Part shown: positions 1 through 11,269 of the stretch, one piece after another
Position numbering within the stretch: the first letter of the stretch is position 1
How the letters are laid out: each line of letters starts with the position of its first letter
Assembly: GCA_022695795.1 (NCBI GenBank)
Contig: MU404058.1
Location: 558,001 to 622,000, forward strand
DNA from: Biscogniauxia marginata
Lineage: Eukaryota > Ascomycota > Sordariomycetes > Xylariales > Xylariaceae
Direction of reading: 5' to 3'
Length of the DNA: 64,000 nt
Made by a program: the position numbers and the translations under genes
Notes under the pieces: generated by a model
Seen by the model: the letters and a program-made list of their open reading frames with translations, nothing else
The model's database searches: none
What the model was told of the DNA's origin: nothing

Positions 1-2275
1 AGTCAGTCGGAAATGTCCTTAGGGCCTCTTCCGTACACTCTCGCCAGTGTTTAGTTGCTCGCTCAATCGCCCGACCCCTGGCCTCGCTTAGCAAGGAGTT
101 GACGTGGGATATAGGGGTGTAGTGTCGTTTCGGCTAATAATTCTTTAATGGCTGCATGTATGATATGGATGATCTCTCAGTGGTCCCCCATTTTTTTTTT
201 CTTTTTTATAGTTCGGATGGTAAACACACCCGCAGTTGACAGGTGGCATCCCGCGTTGATCCTACGTCGGGGACAATTGATATGAGGTTGTAGCACTTGA
301 CATATTTCTATTGGGAGTTGGCAGTTTTAGGAGCACTGTTGCCATTTCATCGTTGTGCCGGTGTGACGCAGAATTTCTTTTTTTTTCAGACGACATATTC
401 CCCCGTCACGCGTTTATCCAGGATATTTTCGAATTCGGCACACTCGAGAACGCTGTGTACAGCCATCATTTCTAGTACGAGGAAGCATTGGCCTGCTCTC
501 TGTTCACATTTCTTTGGGGCAAAAACTTGCTGCGTCCCCCACCAGCGATACTACACAGGTAGGAATATATTCACGTTGATTATATCAGGAACACTGAAGG
601 CATCTACTGAGGGTTATTAATTCAATTAATGATAGTACCTATCTCAAGAGTCAAAACCAGCACAAGGTTAATTAAACAATGCGTAAGAATGTGCTCTGAC
701 AGCTGAAAATTGGTCGAGAAGGTTCTATTGGTGCCAATATGGCCCATCACATAACCATCGGGTATGATGATACTCTAAGTGCATAGGATATGTTAAGATA
801 CCGGGCGATGAGGTTTCTTGATTAGGTAAAAGGGCTAATCTAAAGGATGGGAGGACCTGTCCCTCGTATATGTGATGGCTAGGAATGTATTGTGCTTGTG
901 CATTACAGCAGTCACCTTGACGTCGATTTGAGCACAACGATCCGGCGGTGCCGCCATAGGGTCCTCTTGGGAACGGATAATAAGAGATGGTACGATCACA
1001 GCATCGAATGATATCCCGGAATATAAAAAGAAGAGCCGGTCTAGATGGCAGTGCCTCAGTTTCCCAAGGGACCGAGTTTAAGCTCTAGTGGTGGTTCGAA
1101 TTTGAAATATCGTGTGGTAAAAGAATACATAGATAGCACTTTTCACAACTAACTGTAGGATAGACCGTTCGGGATGGAGCCGATTAATCTGAGGTAGGTA
1201 GTAGAGGAATAGAAAGTTGGCGAATGTACCTGATACTTTACAAATACCTGTTAAGAGCTTGGCCTACCATCGTGGCTTACAGCCACAAGAACACAGTATA
1301 CAAGCAAATGTTCTCGGTAGATAAAAGAGTAATTTGGGTGTAGCGTGACGTGTACCTTTAATTCTAGCTCCTCATGCAACAGGGTTATCACATATGCTTA
1401 AAGGAGGCCTGCATAATGACGATGCCTTCCAGGACCAGTAACGATTATTGGCACGGGTTGCATTAAGCCTTTTGCCTCGACGACTGGTTGAGAGCTTGAA
1501 GCCAGATAATGGCATAAAATTCAAGATCTTGTGGGGAGCTGGGCATTTCCTCTAGCCCATGAACTATTCCTAGGTTCTAGAGCTAGATTGGGAAGTATAT
1601 ATTCGTTGATGTTAGGTTCATGAATCAAAAGATACGTAACGATGATAGTATAGAAGAGGAATTAGGCTTATTAATTATAGAATCTATGGATCAATCGTGT
1701 TACTTTATCGCCTCCCACATGTCAGACTAGAGTATACCAGATATTAACGAGGGTGGGCTAACACTCCAGAGAATAAAAGTTGTGTGACCCAGCCAACCCC
1801 ACCACGCCAGCCGCTCTCCTCAAAAGGGTAACAGAATATCCAATCTGCAGGTTTGATATCCTAGGTCAAATTATATGCCACATGCACGCGTGACTAAGTC
1901 GTCACAGTTGTACAGCAACGGTATTCTACTAGAGTTCAGCGTCCCATGTCGTGTTTGGTTTCGCACGACGAAGATCGAAGATCAAAGATCACATGTGAAA
2001 CTAAAAAGGGATGGCAGCATGAGAGGCACCCTTATATTAATATATACCCCTTTTGGTGATACCGAAGGGGTAAAACTTCACCACGCATACAATTGCTCAA
2101 ATTACCTTCCAATACTTATAATGTAATGTGTATAGGTATGAGTTGGCCAGCGTCAAGAATCCCGGCTGTCAATGCAATCTATACTGAGAAGTTAATTCGA
2201 TCAAGAAAGTGCTAATCATTGATAGTTGATCAGAAATAGGGGAATAGGCCTGTCAAGTCCGGTATACTCGAATAG
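1..2275. other. Left flank, no gene recognised
   Basis: Base composition here is ordinary, with CpA and TpG present throughout, unlike the rest of the window. The longest open frames are about 107 codons (297-620), 70 codons on the minus strand (725-937) and 83 codons (1875-2126). None shows a motif, repeated domain or composition that I recognise, and I regard them as chance frames. No tRNA, rRNA or transposon end was found. The final part leads into a UbiA-family relic and may hold its unrecognisable N-terminus. Confidence 0.5.
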
Positions 2276-3030
2276 ATGCAATGGGTAATGCCGGGATTAT
2301 TCAAGGCACTGTCGGAGCTGTTAGATTTGGAGAAAGCAGTGAAACGTGTTTTTCTATTTAACTGGCAAATGGGCATGAAGGGAGTGTGCTTAAGCGAGAC
2401 CGCAGAGCAGTATCCCGTGCGGCGCGTGACTGCAGATAATGCAAAGACGACTACTGCCCGTCAGCACTCGCCGCGTCGAAGTCTCTCGACGGCGCCACCA
2501 AGACGCTCGTATGATTAATGCCTGACGAGCCTACAACGAACTACTCAGATTGGCCAACGGCCACTTGCTGCTGCGTAACCTGGTGAGCGCAATCGACATC
2601 ACGGGCATCTGCGCCGCGGCCACCAGCATGGCCTGCGGACCCCAATGTGAGCTAGATATCCCTGTCGCATATGGCTGGTGTTTGCTCTGCGCGTGTATGC
2701 TGGTGACGGCAATGCGCGCCCAAGACCTCTACGACCAGGAGGGTGATAAGGCACACAGACGAGCCATGGCTCCACTGGTGCTCGGGCATCTCGGGTATCT
2801 AACAGCCCGCTGGTCTATTGCTATCTGCATCTCAACTTGGAGCCTGGCCATGCCGGCTAATGTGGGCAATGCACCTGCCTCGGGACTGGACCGGCTATGC
2901 TTCACCCATACTCCTAAGGGACATTGGTAGCAGCCCGTATTCTGGTTGTGCACAATGTTCACACCGACAAGTTGAGCTTTGAAACTTGGGCTGTGTGAAT
3001 CAAATGGCTCTATACACTCTCGCTGGTTAA
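2276..3030 (+). pseudogene. Broken UbiA-family integral membrane protein gene
   Basis: This is a relic of a fungal UbiA-type (polyprenyltransferase superfamily) membrane protein. Family members use an Asp-rich site to bind a prenyl diphosphate. Three pieces lie in order but in different frames. Frame from 2276: GLFKALS, VFLFNWQ and RRVTADNAKTTT (2420-2455). Frame from 2526: YNELLRLANGHLLLRNL, then the second Asp-rich motif AQDLYDQEGD (to 2747), PLVLG and TARWSIA (2802-2822). Frame from 2963: TDKLSFETWAV, a TGA at 2996-2998 where the family usually has Trp, then KWLYTL. At least two frameshifts, a TGA at 2523 and the 2996 stop make it a pseudogene. The piece is about 245 codons against roughly 290-330 in the family. 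It has normal GC, so it escaped RIP. Its former role (meroterpenoid or terpene-cyclase type, or another branch) cannot be told. Confidence 0.72.
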
Positions 3031-3370
3031 GATCGAGGGGGTGAAGTACGTTGAGTTACTCTCGGCTCGTGGTATGGAGCTTCTCACTAGTAGGTAATTA
3101 CTGAAATGTGGAAAGAAAGAGGTATTCAAGAAGATCATCGATTTATCCATTTTTAAAAGCCCAGAAGCCAATCCAGTCTTCCTTTTCGACACTGGCGGAA
3201 TAAGAATAAATTATCTGCCAACAGAGCTCCTATACTTTAGGTTGTTGGCGATATGGTGAATACCGTATGGAATCCCCGAGGACTTTTCATATAAGAGCGC
3301 AGTCGAGGAATTATGTAATGGGTCAAGAGGAATGAGTCATGAATACGTGGTCGTAAGGGGGCAGGATAAG
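3031..3370. other. Spacer up to the composition boundary
   Basis: No gene is recognised. Composition is still mixed, and the change to continuous AT-rich sequence takes place within a few dozen bases around 3370-3400. A 60-codon minus-strand frame (3010-3192) has no recognisable content. Confidence 0.45.
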
Positions 3371-5061
3371 GTATAAAGATATATATAACTATATATAGGT
3401 ATATTAAGTAAGAATAATAAATAAAGTCGGACTTTAACCTCGAAAATATACATATAATACCTTATATAAAAACGTTATATAAATAAAGTGATTTTAAGTC
3501 GAGATACATATAAAAAACCTTAAAAAGTTAAAACTTAACTTAATTAAATATATTATGTTTATTTCGACTTTATATTTAAGTTTTTAATATTATATTTAAT
3601 TATTCGTGTTATTTATTACATTTAATTTTAAAATTTTTAATTTTTAATTTAAACTATATATTACCCTCGAGATAAAGAAAAAGCTATTTATAAACATTTT
3701 TAATTAATTTATTTCGCTTATTATTTTAATCTTTTTTAAACTTTTAATACTCGACTTCGTAATAATTAAAATAAGTTTTTTTAAAATAAAAGAAATCGTG
3801 GTTAAAAACCTTTATTTATATTTTCGAGAGCTTATCACTTATATAAATTAAGTTTTTAACGACGTTTTTTAATACGTTTTAAAACGAGACTTTAAAGATA
3901 TTAATAGTTTAAATTAATTTTAATAAAATTATAATGGTTTTAACAACGTTATATATTAAGTTTCTTAAATATAAAATAACTATTAATAACGTTTTAATTA
4001 ATTAAGGCCTTAATTTATAATTTTTCGATTTTTTTAAAAACGACTTTTAAGTTTACGCTTTTCGTCGCCGACCCGTCTTTTTAAAAAGCGATCGCCATTT
4101 TAAAATTACCCTGTTTAATTATAACCGAAAAAGCGGAACTATTTTATTTTTATAATAATGATATTATAATTTATTTAAATAATAACAAGCTAAACACTAA
4201 TAAATTTAATAAGTTAAAAGATTAATTTGCTAGGTTTTTTTATTTAAATAAATAATAACATTAATAATAATAATAAATGATTTTTATAAAAACTTTTAAA
4301 AAATCTTTATAAGATTTCTCGTATTAATTTAATAACTCGGTATTAAAAAAACTAAATAAACCTTTTAATTAATATTTTATTATATTTTAAATTATAATTT
4401 AAGTTTTTTTTTTAAAAAAACGTATAACTTAACTATAAATAAATAAACTAATTATTTATAATGAAAGAAATATAAATAAGTTTCAAATTTAATAAATATT
4501 TATAAAATCTTATTTAAACGTTTATAACGACTCGTTTAAAAATTATAAATTTTATATCGCTTAAATAAAATTCCTTTTAATGAAAATTTTTTAAATTAAT
4601 ATTAAAAACGAATATAAACCTTAATTAACATTTATATAATAATTAACTAATTAAATTACATCGTTTTAATTTAAAAACGATTTTATAACGTGATTAAACC
4701 TTTTAAACGACTTTAAAAGTTTAAAATTTTAAAAATTAAAATAATAAATTTTAACTTATAAACACAATTTTTAATGATTTTTAATCGAGACTTTTAACTT
4801 TATTTACTTGTATTAAAAACACGTTTTTAATTAAAATAATAAATTTTTTATTATTATTAAAAAATAAAATTAATATATAAAACTAAAAACGTTAATTTTA
4901 TTAAATAAAAAAAAGATATTTTAATTTTAAAGAGTTTAAAATTTTAAATTAATTTATAAGTAATAATTAAAAAGCTTAAATTTATTAAAAAGCTTAAATT
5001 TATTAAAAAGCTTAAATTTATTAAAAAGCTTAAATTTATTAAAAAGCTTAAATTAAAAAAA
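3371..5061. other. RIPped AT-rich DNA of unknown origin
   Basis: This stretch is almost devoid of CpA and TpG and rich in TpA, the dinucleotide pattern left by RIP on both strands. RIP acts on duplicated DNA, so this is probably an old repeat, but I found no LTR end, gag-pol motif or terminal inverted repeat in it. It ends in an 18-bp tandem array directly abutting the 5' LTR of element A. Confidence 0.6.
4969..5054. repeat. 18-bp tandem repeat, about 4.8 copies
   Basis: The unit AAAAAGCTTAAATTTATT is repeated head to tail with no spacers (4969, 4987, 5005, 5023, partial 5041). The copies are identical, which in such heavily mutated DNA suggests recent slippage amplification. The array ends 7 bp before the LTR at 5062. 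Confidence 0.9.
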
Positions 5062-5475
5062 TGTTATTATAAACTAATAAAGGTAAAAAGAATAAAAGGA
5101 ATCATGTGATCTAAGGTTAAATGACTTTAGAAAGATTCTTTATTAAACTCTTAAGAATTAAGGAGAATGCCAAGATTTTCTGTTAAACTCCTAAAAATTA
5201 AAAAGAATACCAAGATTCTCTTTTATAAAAGAAATATAAAAAAGAATAAATTTATTTTATATATAATTATTTTTTTTAGTTTTTTAGTTATTAATTTAAA
5301 ACTATAATTACTTTTTAATATTATAATGAAAATACCTTGAAATCTCTTTAACGAACAAAACATTATAAATTATTTAAATTAATCTTAATTTATTATTACT
5401 TTTAAATCAAAAAAACCTAATACGTATTTACTTATAAAGTTAATTAACTAAAAATATATAAAGAGGTTTATTACA
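5062..5475 (+). repeat. 5' LTR of element A (414 bp)
   Basis: It begins TGTTATTATAAACTAA and ends GGTTTATTACA, a RIPped form of the TGTTACGAACC...GGTTCGTCACA ends shared by all LTRs here. U3 holds two diverged copies of a segment containing CCAAGATT (near 5170 and 5210) and a degenerate E-box TCATGTGA (5102-5109). The R-U5 part matches the other LTRs. Confidence 0.88.
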
Positions 5476-5679
5476 TTTTAATAGCTCTTTAATTAATACT
5501 TAATATTGATTTAAAAAAGGGACTCTCGGTTAAATTATCTTAAAATAAGTATACCTTTTAAAACTAAAAAAAAATAAAAAAATAATAATTAATAAGCTTT
5601 TAAATAAAAGCTTTAAATTCTTTTACGGTATAACAAAAAAGTTTAAAAAAACTAACATAAAAATTAATTATAATTATAA

Positions 5680-7450
5680 TTAAAAAAAAGCCCTAAAAAG
5701 ACACCTTTAAAGCCTAATAAAAAGAATCGTCCGAGAAAGAAAAAAAAAGAGAAAAAAGCACTTAAAAAAACAAATAAATAAAATAACTTTTATTTCTTAA
5801 AAATAAATAACTAGAATTACCTTTAAACGATAACGACCTTAATAATTTAAATAATAAAAATAACATAACGACCTTTAATATAAAAAGTTTTAAATTAATT
5901 ATATTTAATAAGTATAATAAGTTAAATAATTTAAAAGGATTTTTAATTTAAGTTAAAACCTATTTACGGTTTTATCACGAAATAATTACTATTAAAAAAT
6001 AAAAAGTTCTCACGGTATTTTAACTCCTTATCGGAATAACCTTAACTTGGTTTTAATTAATATTAAAAAATTATTTAAATAATAAATAAAGCGCTTAAAA
6101 AGACATAAAAAAGGTCTTTAAAAATTATAAAGAGTTTAAAAAATAATTTAGGTTTATATTTAATAACTTAATTCTTAAGTAATAAACTAAAACTCGACTT
6201 TATAAATTACGTTATTAAGTTTAAAAAACTTATAAACTAGTTATAACTATTAATTAAAAGCTTATATTACTTATTTTATTAAGAATTAAAAAACTATATA
6301 AAAAAAGAACTTAAAAAGTTTAATAACTACGTTATAATAATAATTACTATTAATAATAAAAACTTTAAATGGTACCTTAAAAAGAAAAAGACGATATAAC
6401 GAAGGAACGGCGATCAGCAAAAAAAAGGAAATCATAAAAGTGGTATCGAAATAAGAAAAGGCACTAAAACTAAGTTAAACCTTATTAAAATTAATATTAC
6501 TTAAAAAAAGAAAAAAACAAAATAAATTAACTATTAAGTATTTTAATTATAAGAAAAAAAGATATTATAAAAACGAGTATTAAAATCTTAAAAAATAAAA
6601 ACTAAAAATAAAAAAGATTTTTTAACTTAAAAAAAAACCTTTAAAATAAAAGTTTATTTTAAAAATAATAAAAAATTAAATTAAATATTTATTATTATTA
6701 TTATTAAAATAAAGAAAAACGAGAAAATCTTTATAAAAAAGTTATAAATATTATTAAGTTAATTATAAAAATTATTTAAAGTATAATTACTTATATTTAA
6801 GGTACTTCATGTTAAAACAAGCTAAATAAAAATATAACGAAAACGAATTATTATATAAATATAATACCTATAAACTAAGATATGACTTAAGAATTAAATT
6901 GAATTATAATGAATTATATTAAAGCTATTATAATAATAATAAATACGAAATATATTAAAAATTTTACATAAATAATAATTATAATGTTTATTAAAATTTA
7001 AATAATACCGGTTAGCTTAATAAGTTATTAAGTAAAAAACTTGAATTAAAGCTAAAAATAATAAAATAACAAAAAAACGAAACATTTTAACTTAATAAAA
7101 TAAAATAATAAAAATATAATAAAAACATGTATCGCTATATTAAAGCTTTTATATTAATAACGTTTATTAAATATATAAAAATTTTAAGGATAAAGTTAAT
7201 TATTATTCTTAAAAACTAAAAAGTAATAACATAAAAAAAATAAGTATATTTACAATAATATTTTAAAATATATTATTTTTACTTAAGTTTTAAAAAAAAT
7301 AATAAAGTAATTATTAAAAGTTATATATATAATTTATTTAAAACGGGTTTCGAAAAAGACAAAATTAAGAAAAAATTATAAGAATTATAAAAAAATTTAT
7401 ATTTTTTATACTAGCTCGAAAAGCGAGCTAAGTATAATATAAATTTATTT
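5680..7450 (+). pseudogene. Element A gag, RIP-inactivated
   Basis: This is the former structural protein that would package element RNA in cytoplasmic particles. It is recognised by collinearity with element B. The capsid region (about 5940-6060) keeps the pattern TYLRFYHE followed by an LTWF-like stretch. The knuckle region (6528-6590) reads KYFNYKKKRYYKNEY, with Cys and His codons changed to Tyr as expected from RIP. Relative to B it lacks about 27 bp near 6205-6212 and a further segment near 7325. Both deletions fall between short direct repeats. Many TAA and TAG codons interrupt the frame. Ends are approximate. Confidence 0.7.
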
Positions 7451-7499
7451 AGTTTCGTAAAAAAACACTTAATAAAATAATTTAAAACCTTAAAAGGTT

Positions 7500-10097
7500 T
7501 TAAATTAATAAAAAAATAATTTTAAGTTATAAAAAAGCCCTTAAAAAAATTAAAGTTTTAATATCTAAGGTTTTATATAAAAAATAAACCTTTTACTTTT
7601 TATTACTTAAAAAGTAGTTAAAGAAATAGTTTAAATAATAATTACTAGAAATATGTTTTTATAAAAGCTTAAAAATGGAAAGATATTAAAGCTATAACGA
7701 CTTAAAAAAACTTAAAAAAAAGAAACGTAAAAAACCAAAAAACGATAAAGGTTTTTATTAATAAAGTAATAAAAAGCTATAAATAATAAGTCTTTATACG
7801 AAGTTTAATTAAAACTCGATAATATTATTATAATTAAAGTTAAATATAATAAAAGAAAATATAAAACCCTTATAAACTTAAAAATAAATAAAAATAATGT
7901 TTTAATTAAAATAATTTAAAAGAATAATATATTATAAATATATAAATAAAGTTTATAAAAATAACAAGGTATTAAAAAATAATTCCTTTTTTAATAACTA
8001 TTTAAAAACATTTTAAATAAGTTATTTTTAATATTATATATATATTAAACCACAATATAATCCTAAAAATAAATTAACTTAAAAAAACAATTTATAAATA
8101 AATTTCGAGATAAATACGTTTTATTAAAATTAAAATTAAAAAGAATTAATTATTACAAATCCAACCTAATAAAGGGGTTTTTTATAGGGGTGTTAAGACA
8201 CGGATCATAGAGATGTTAATAAGATGAAGGATTTTTATGTAACATTACGTGATATAAATCACTATAAATAAGGTGATCTAAGTGTATTTATTTGGCAATA
8301 TGAGATAAATCACTTTAGATAAGGTGATTTAAAGTTATTTAACATATAAAAAGGGAAATAAATCACTTTAAATAGAGTGATTTAAAGGTATTTAATATAT
8401 TAAAACGGAAAGCATGTATAAGGGGAAAACGAGTATAAGAAGGAAGGAATTTCCTTTGTTTTTAGTTATTTATTTTAGTTTTTAAGCTATTAATTTAAAA
8501 CTATAATCACTCCTTAATACTATAATGAGAGTACATTGAAATCTCTTTAACGAATAAAACATTGTAAATCATTTAAACCAATCTTAATTCACTATTACTT
8601 TCAAATTAAGAAAACCTAGTACGTACTTACCTGTGAAGTTAACTGATAAAGAACACATAAGAAGGTTCGTCACATAAATAACACCAAAAAACAAATATAA
8701 AAACGAAACATATTACTTATATAATTTAAATAATTAAACTTAAAAATTTAATAAAAAAAGTACCACGTAAATACCTCTATTTCTATAAATTATTTAAAAA
8801 CAAAACCAAAAAAGAATTACTAAATTCACTTTAAAAAAAGAAAATAATTAAAACTATTTTTAATATATTTTATAAATCAAGAAAAACAAAAAGCATTATA
8901 AAAAAGAATTTAAAATTTTTTAATAAAAGATATATTCAAGAATTAAAGTCCTTATTAAGATACTTAATAATTATAATACCAAAAATTAATAAAAACGAAA
9001 AGTAATATATTAATAAAAAAAGAAATTTAATATAATAACAAGTAATTAACTATTAACATTTTAATAAAGTAATAAAAAATACTTATTACTATTAATAAAA
9101 CTCATAAAAAAGTAAATTAACAAAGCTTAAATCTTTATAATACTAAATCTTCATAATAATTATTATATAATTAAAATAATTAAAAAACGTAAATAATATA
9201 TAGTTTTTTAAACGATATATAAATATTATAAATATAAAATTATGCCATTTAAACTTATTAACACATTTACTACGTTTTAACATATAATTATAATAATTCT
9301 TTATAAGTTTTTAAATAAATTTTTATTTATTTATTTAAACGATATACTAATTTACTTAAAAAGCGAAAAGAAGTATAAAAAACATATAAAACAAGTATTA
9401 AAAACCTTAAAAAAAGTAAATTTACTTATTTATTTAACTAAAAATAAATAACATATCAAAAAAATAAACTATTTAAGGTTTATAATAAATCTAAAAAAAA
9501 TCTATATTTAAAAGGAAAAAATAACAATAATCAAGAATTAACTAAAACCTAAAAATGTCATAAATATATATGCATTTTTTGGTTTTATTAATTATATTAA
9601 ATAACTTATTTAAGATTTTAAGCGAATCACTAAATTATTAACGAAACTAATTACCTTAACGAAAATAAAAAAAGTTATAACTAATAAGGTTATATATAAA
9701 CTTTTAAACGAAAATAAAAAGAAATAACTAAAAATAAACGCCTTAAATTTCGCTATTAAAATAATCTTAAAATAACTAAAAAATAATAAAAAATAATATT
9801 TAATTACGTACTTATTTAAAGCATTATATAATATTAAATTAAACTATTAAATTTATAATAAAGAACTATTAATAATTATTAAAGTATTAAAGAAATAAAA
9901 ACCATGGCTTAATAAAACTAAAAAAACCTATTAATATTTATTTAAACTATAAAAACCTTACACGATTTATAACAATATAAACACTTAATTAAAAACATAA
10001 ACGTTAAATAATCTTCTTATTTAAGTTTAATTTTAAAATCTATTATATTAAGAGAAAAGAAAACATTTAAATAAATCTTTTTAATAAAAAAAGAAAT
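7500..10097 (+). pseudogene. Element A pol, 5' part (protease to RNase H), interrupted
   Basis: The protease end is near 8030-8085, where the family ILGxxWL motif is preceded by NIIYILN. RT spans about 8960-9360, with the LDD catalytic motif reduced to YLNDIL at 9324-9360. RNase H lies at about 9740-9960, with KELLIIIKVLK-like residues. The piece is split by an LTR at 8151-8674 and ends where the LTR block 10098-18197 begins. It continues at 18198. RIP stops throughout leave no functional enzyme. Confidence 0.72.
8151..8674 (+). mobile_element. Solo LTR inside element A pol (524 bp)
   Basis: It begins TATTACAAATCCAACC and ends GGTTCGTCACA. U3 contains three copies of a segment built round AAATCACTTTAAATAGAGTG (an inverted pair AATCAC/GTGATT) and the degenerate E-box TTACGTGA (8245-8252). 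The usual R-U5 block follows. No clear 5-bp duplication is seen. Compared with the same site in element B (13981-14035), about 20 bp of pol is missing at the junction, so insertion was accompanied by or followed by a small deletion. Confidence 0.8.
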
Positions 10098-10604
10098 TGT
10101 TACGAACCGACCAGGGTGAGCAATTAAATGACAAGGGTATTATTCTTATTATTCTTGCTTTTACACCGAATATAAATCCTGGAAGGGAAAGCAACCTATT
10201 GTCACGTGATATAGATATATATAAATAAGACTTATTTAGTAATATTTAATAAAGAATAAATATGTGTAAATAAAACTTATTTAATAACATTTAATAAAGA
10301 ATAAATATATATAAATAAGACTTATTTAAAGGTATTTAACATATTAATTATAAAAAATGAAAAATAAAATAAATAAGTATAAAAAAACAGTGTTTTTTAT
10401 ATATTTAATTAATTTTTTTAGATTTTTAGTTATTAATTTAAAATTATAATTATTTTTTAATATTATAATGAAAATACCTTAAAATCTCTTTAATAAATAA
10501 AATATAATAAATCTCTTAAATTAATTTTAATTTATTATTACTTTTAAATTAAGAAACCTTAATACGTATTTACTTGTGAAGTTAGCTAACTAGAAACACA
10601 TAAG

Positions 10605-11068
10605 TGTTACGAACCAACAGGGGTTGGAAAGGTGGATGGTTATATGAACACGGGTTACGTGATATATTGTAGTATTCTCTATAGCTCTCATAAAGAACGA
10701 GAAAGAATAGTTGTATTCTCTCTTACTCTCACAGAGAATAAGAAAGAATGATTATATTCTCTGTTACTCTCACAAAAAATGAGAGAGAATGATTAAAGAT
10801 GTTGGGTATTATCCTAGAAGGAAATTTAGTATAAGAAGAATAAGATTTCTCTTTTTTTTAGTTATTTATTCCAGTTCTTTAGCTATTAATTTAAAACTAT
10901 AATCACTTTTTAATATTATAGTGAGAGTACCTTGAAACCTCTCTAACGAACATAACAAGAAATCAATTAAACCAATCTTAACCCACTATTACTTTTAAAT
11001 CAAGAAAACCTAGTACGTACTTACCTGTGAAGTTAGCTAACTAGGAACACACAAGGAGGTTCGTCACA
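10605..11068 (+). repeat. 5' LTR of element B (464 bp)
   Basis: Ends are TGTTACGAACC and GGTTCGTCACA. U3 has about three copies of a unit containing AGAGAATAAGAAAGAATGAT (10670-10795) and TTACGTGA at 10655-10662. TATAAG at 10830-10835 and a pyrimidine tract (10847-10859) precede AGCTATTAA (10881-10889), the proposed 5' end of the transcript. Confidence 0.92.
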
Positions 11069-11080
11069 TTTTAATAGCTT
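11069..11080 (+). promoter_or_regulatory. Putative self-priming site of element B
   Basis: Directly inside the LTR, TTAATAGCT (11071-11079) is the exact complement of AGCTATTAA in the LTR (10881-10889). There is no TGG start typical of a tRNA 3'-end primer site. Tf1/sushi-group chromoviruses are known to prime reverse transcription with the folded-back 5' end of their own RNA. That use is inferred here. Confidence 0.5.
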
Positions 11081-11269
11081 TTTAATCAGTGCTTGACATT
11101 GGTTTAAGAAAGGAAGGAACTCTTAATTAAACCGTCTCAAGACAAGCATGCCCCTTAAAACCAGAGGGTAACAAGAAAAGAAACAAGTAAAAAAATAATA
11201 GTTAATAAGCTCTTAAACGAAAATTTTAAGTTTTTTTACAATATAATTAAAAGGTTTAAAGGAATTAAC

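Noticed and set aside
297..620. 107-codon frame in the left flank
   Set aside because: No recognisable domain, codon use or neighbours. A frame of this length is expected by chance in such DNA.
1093..1101. GGTTCGAAT resembling a tRNA T-loop
   Set aside because: No matching acceptor, D or anticodon arms could be placed around it.
2729..2962. Minus-strand 77-codon frame
   Set aside because: It is a shadow of the UbiA-family relic, whose motifs are on the plus strand.
4969..5054. Regular short repeats as a CRISPR array
   Set aside because: Units are contiguous with no spacers, and the setting is fungal.
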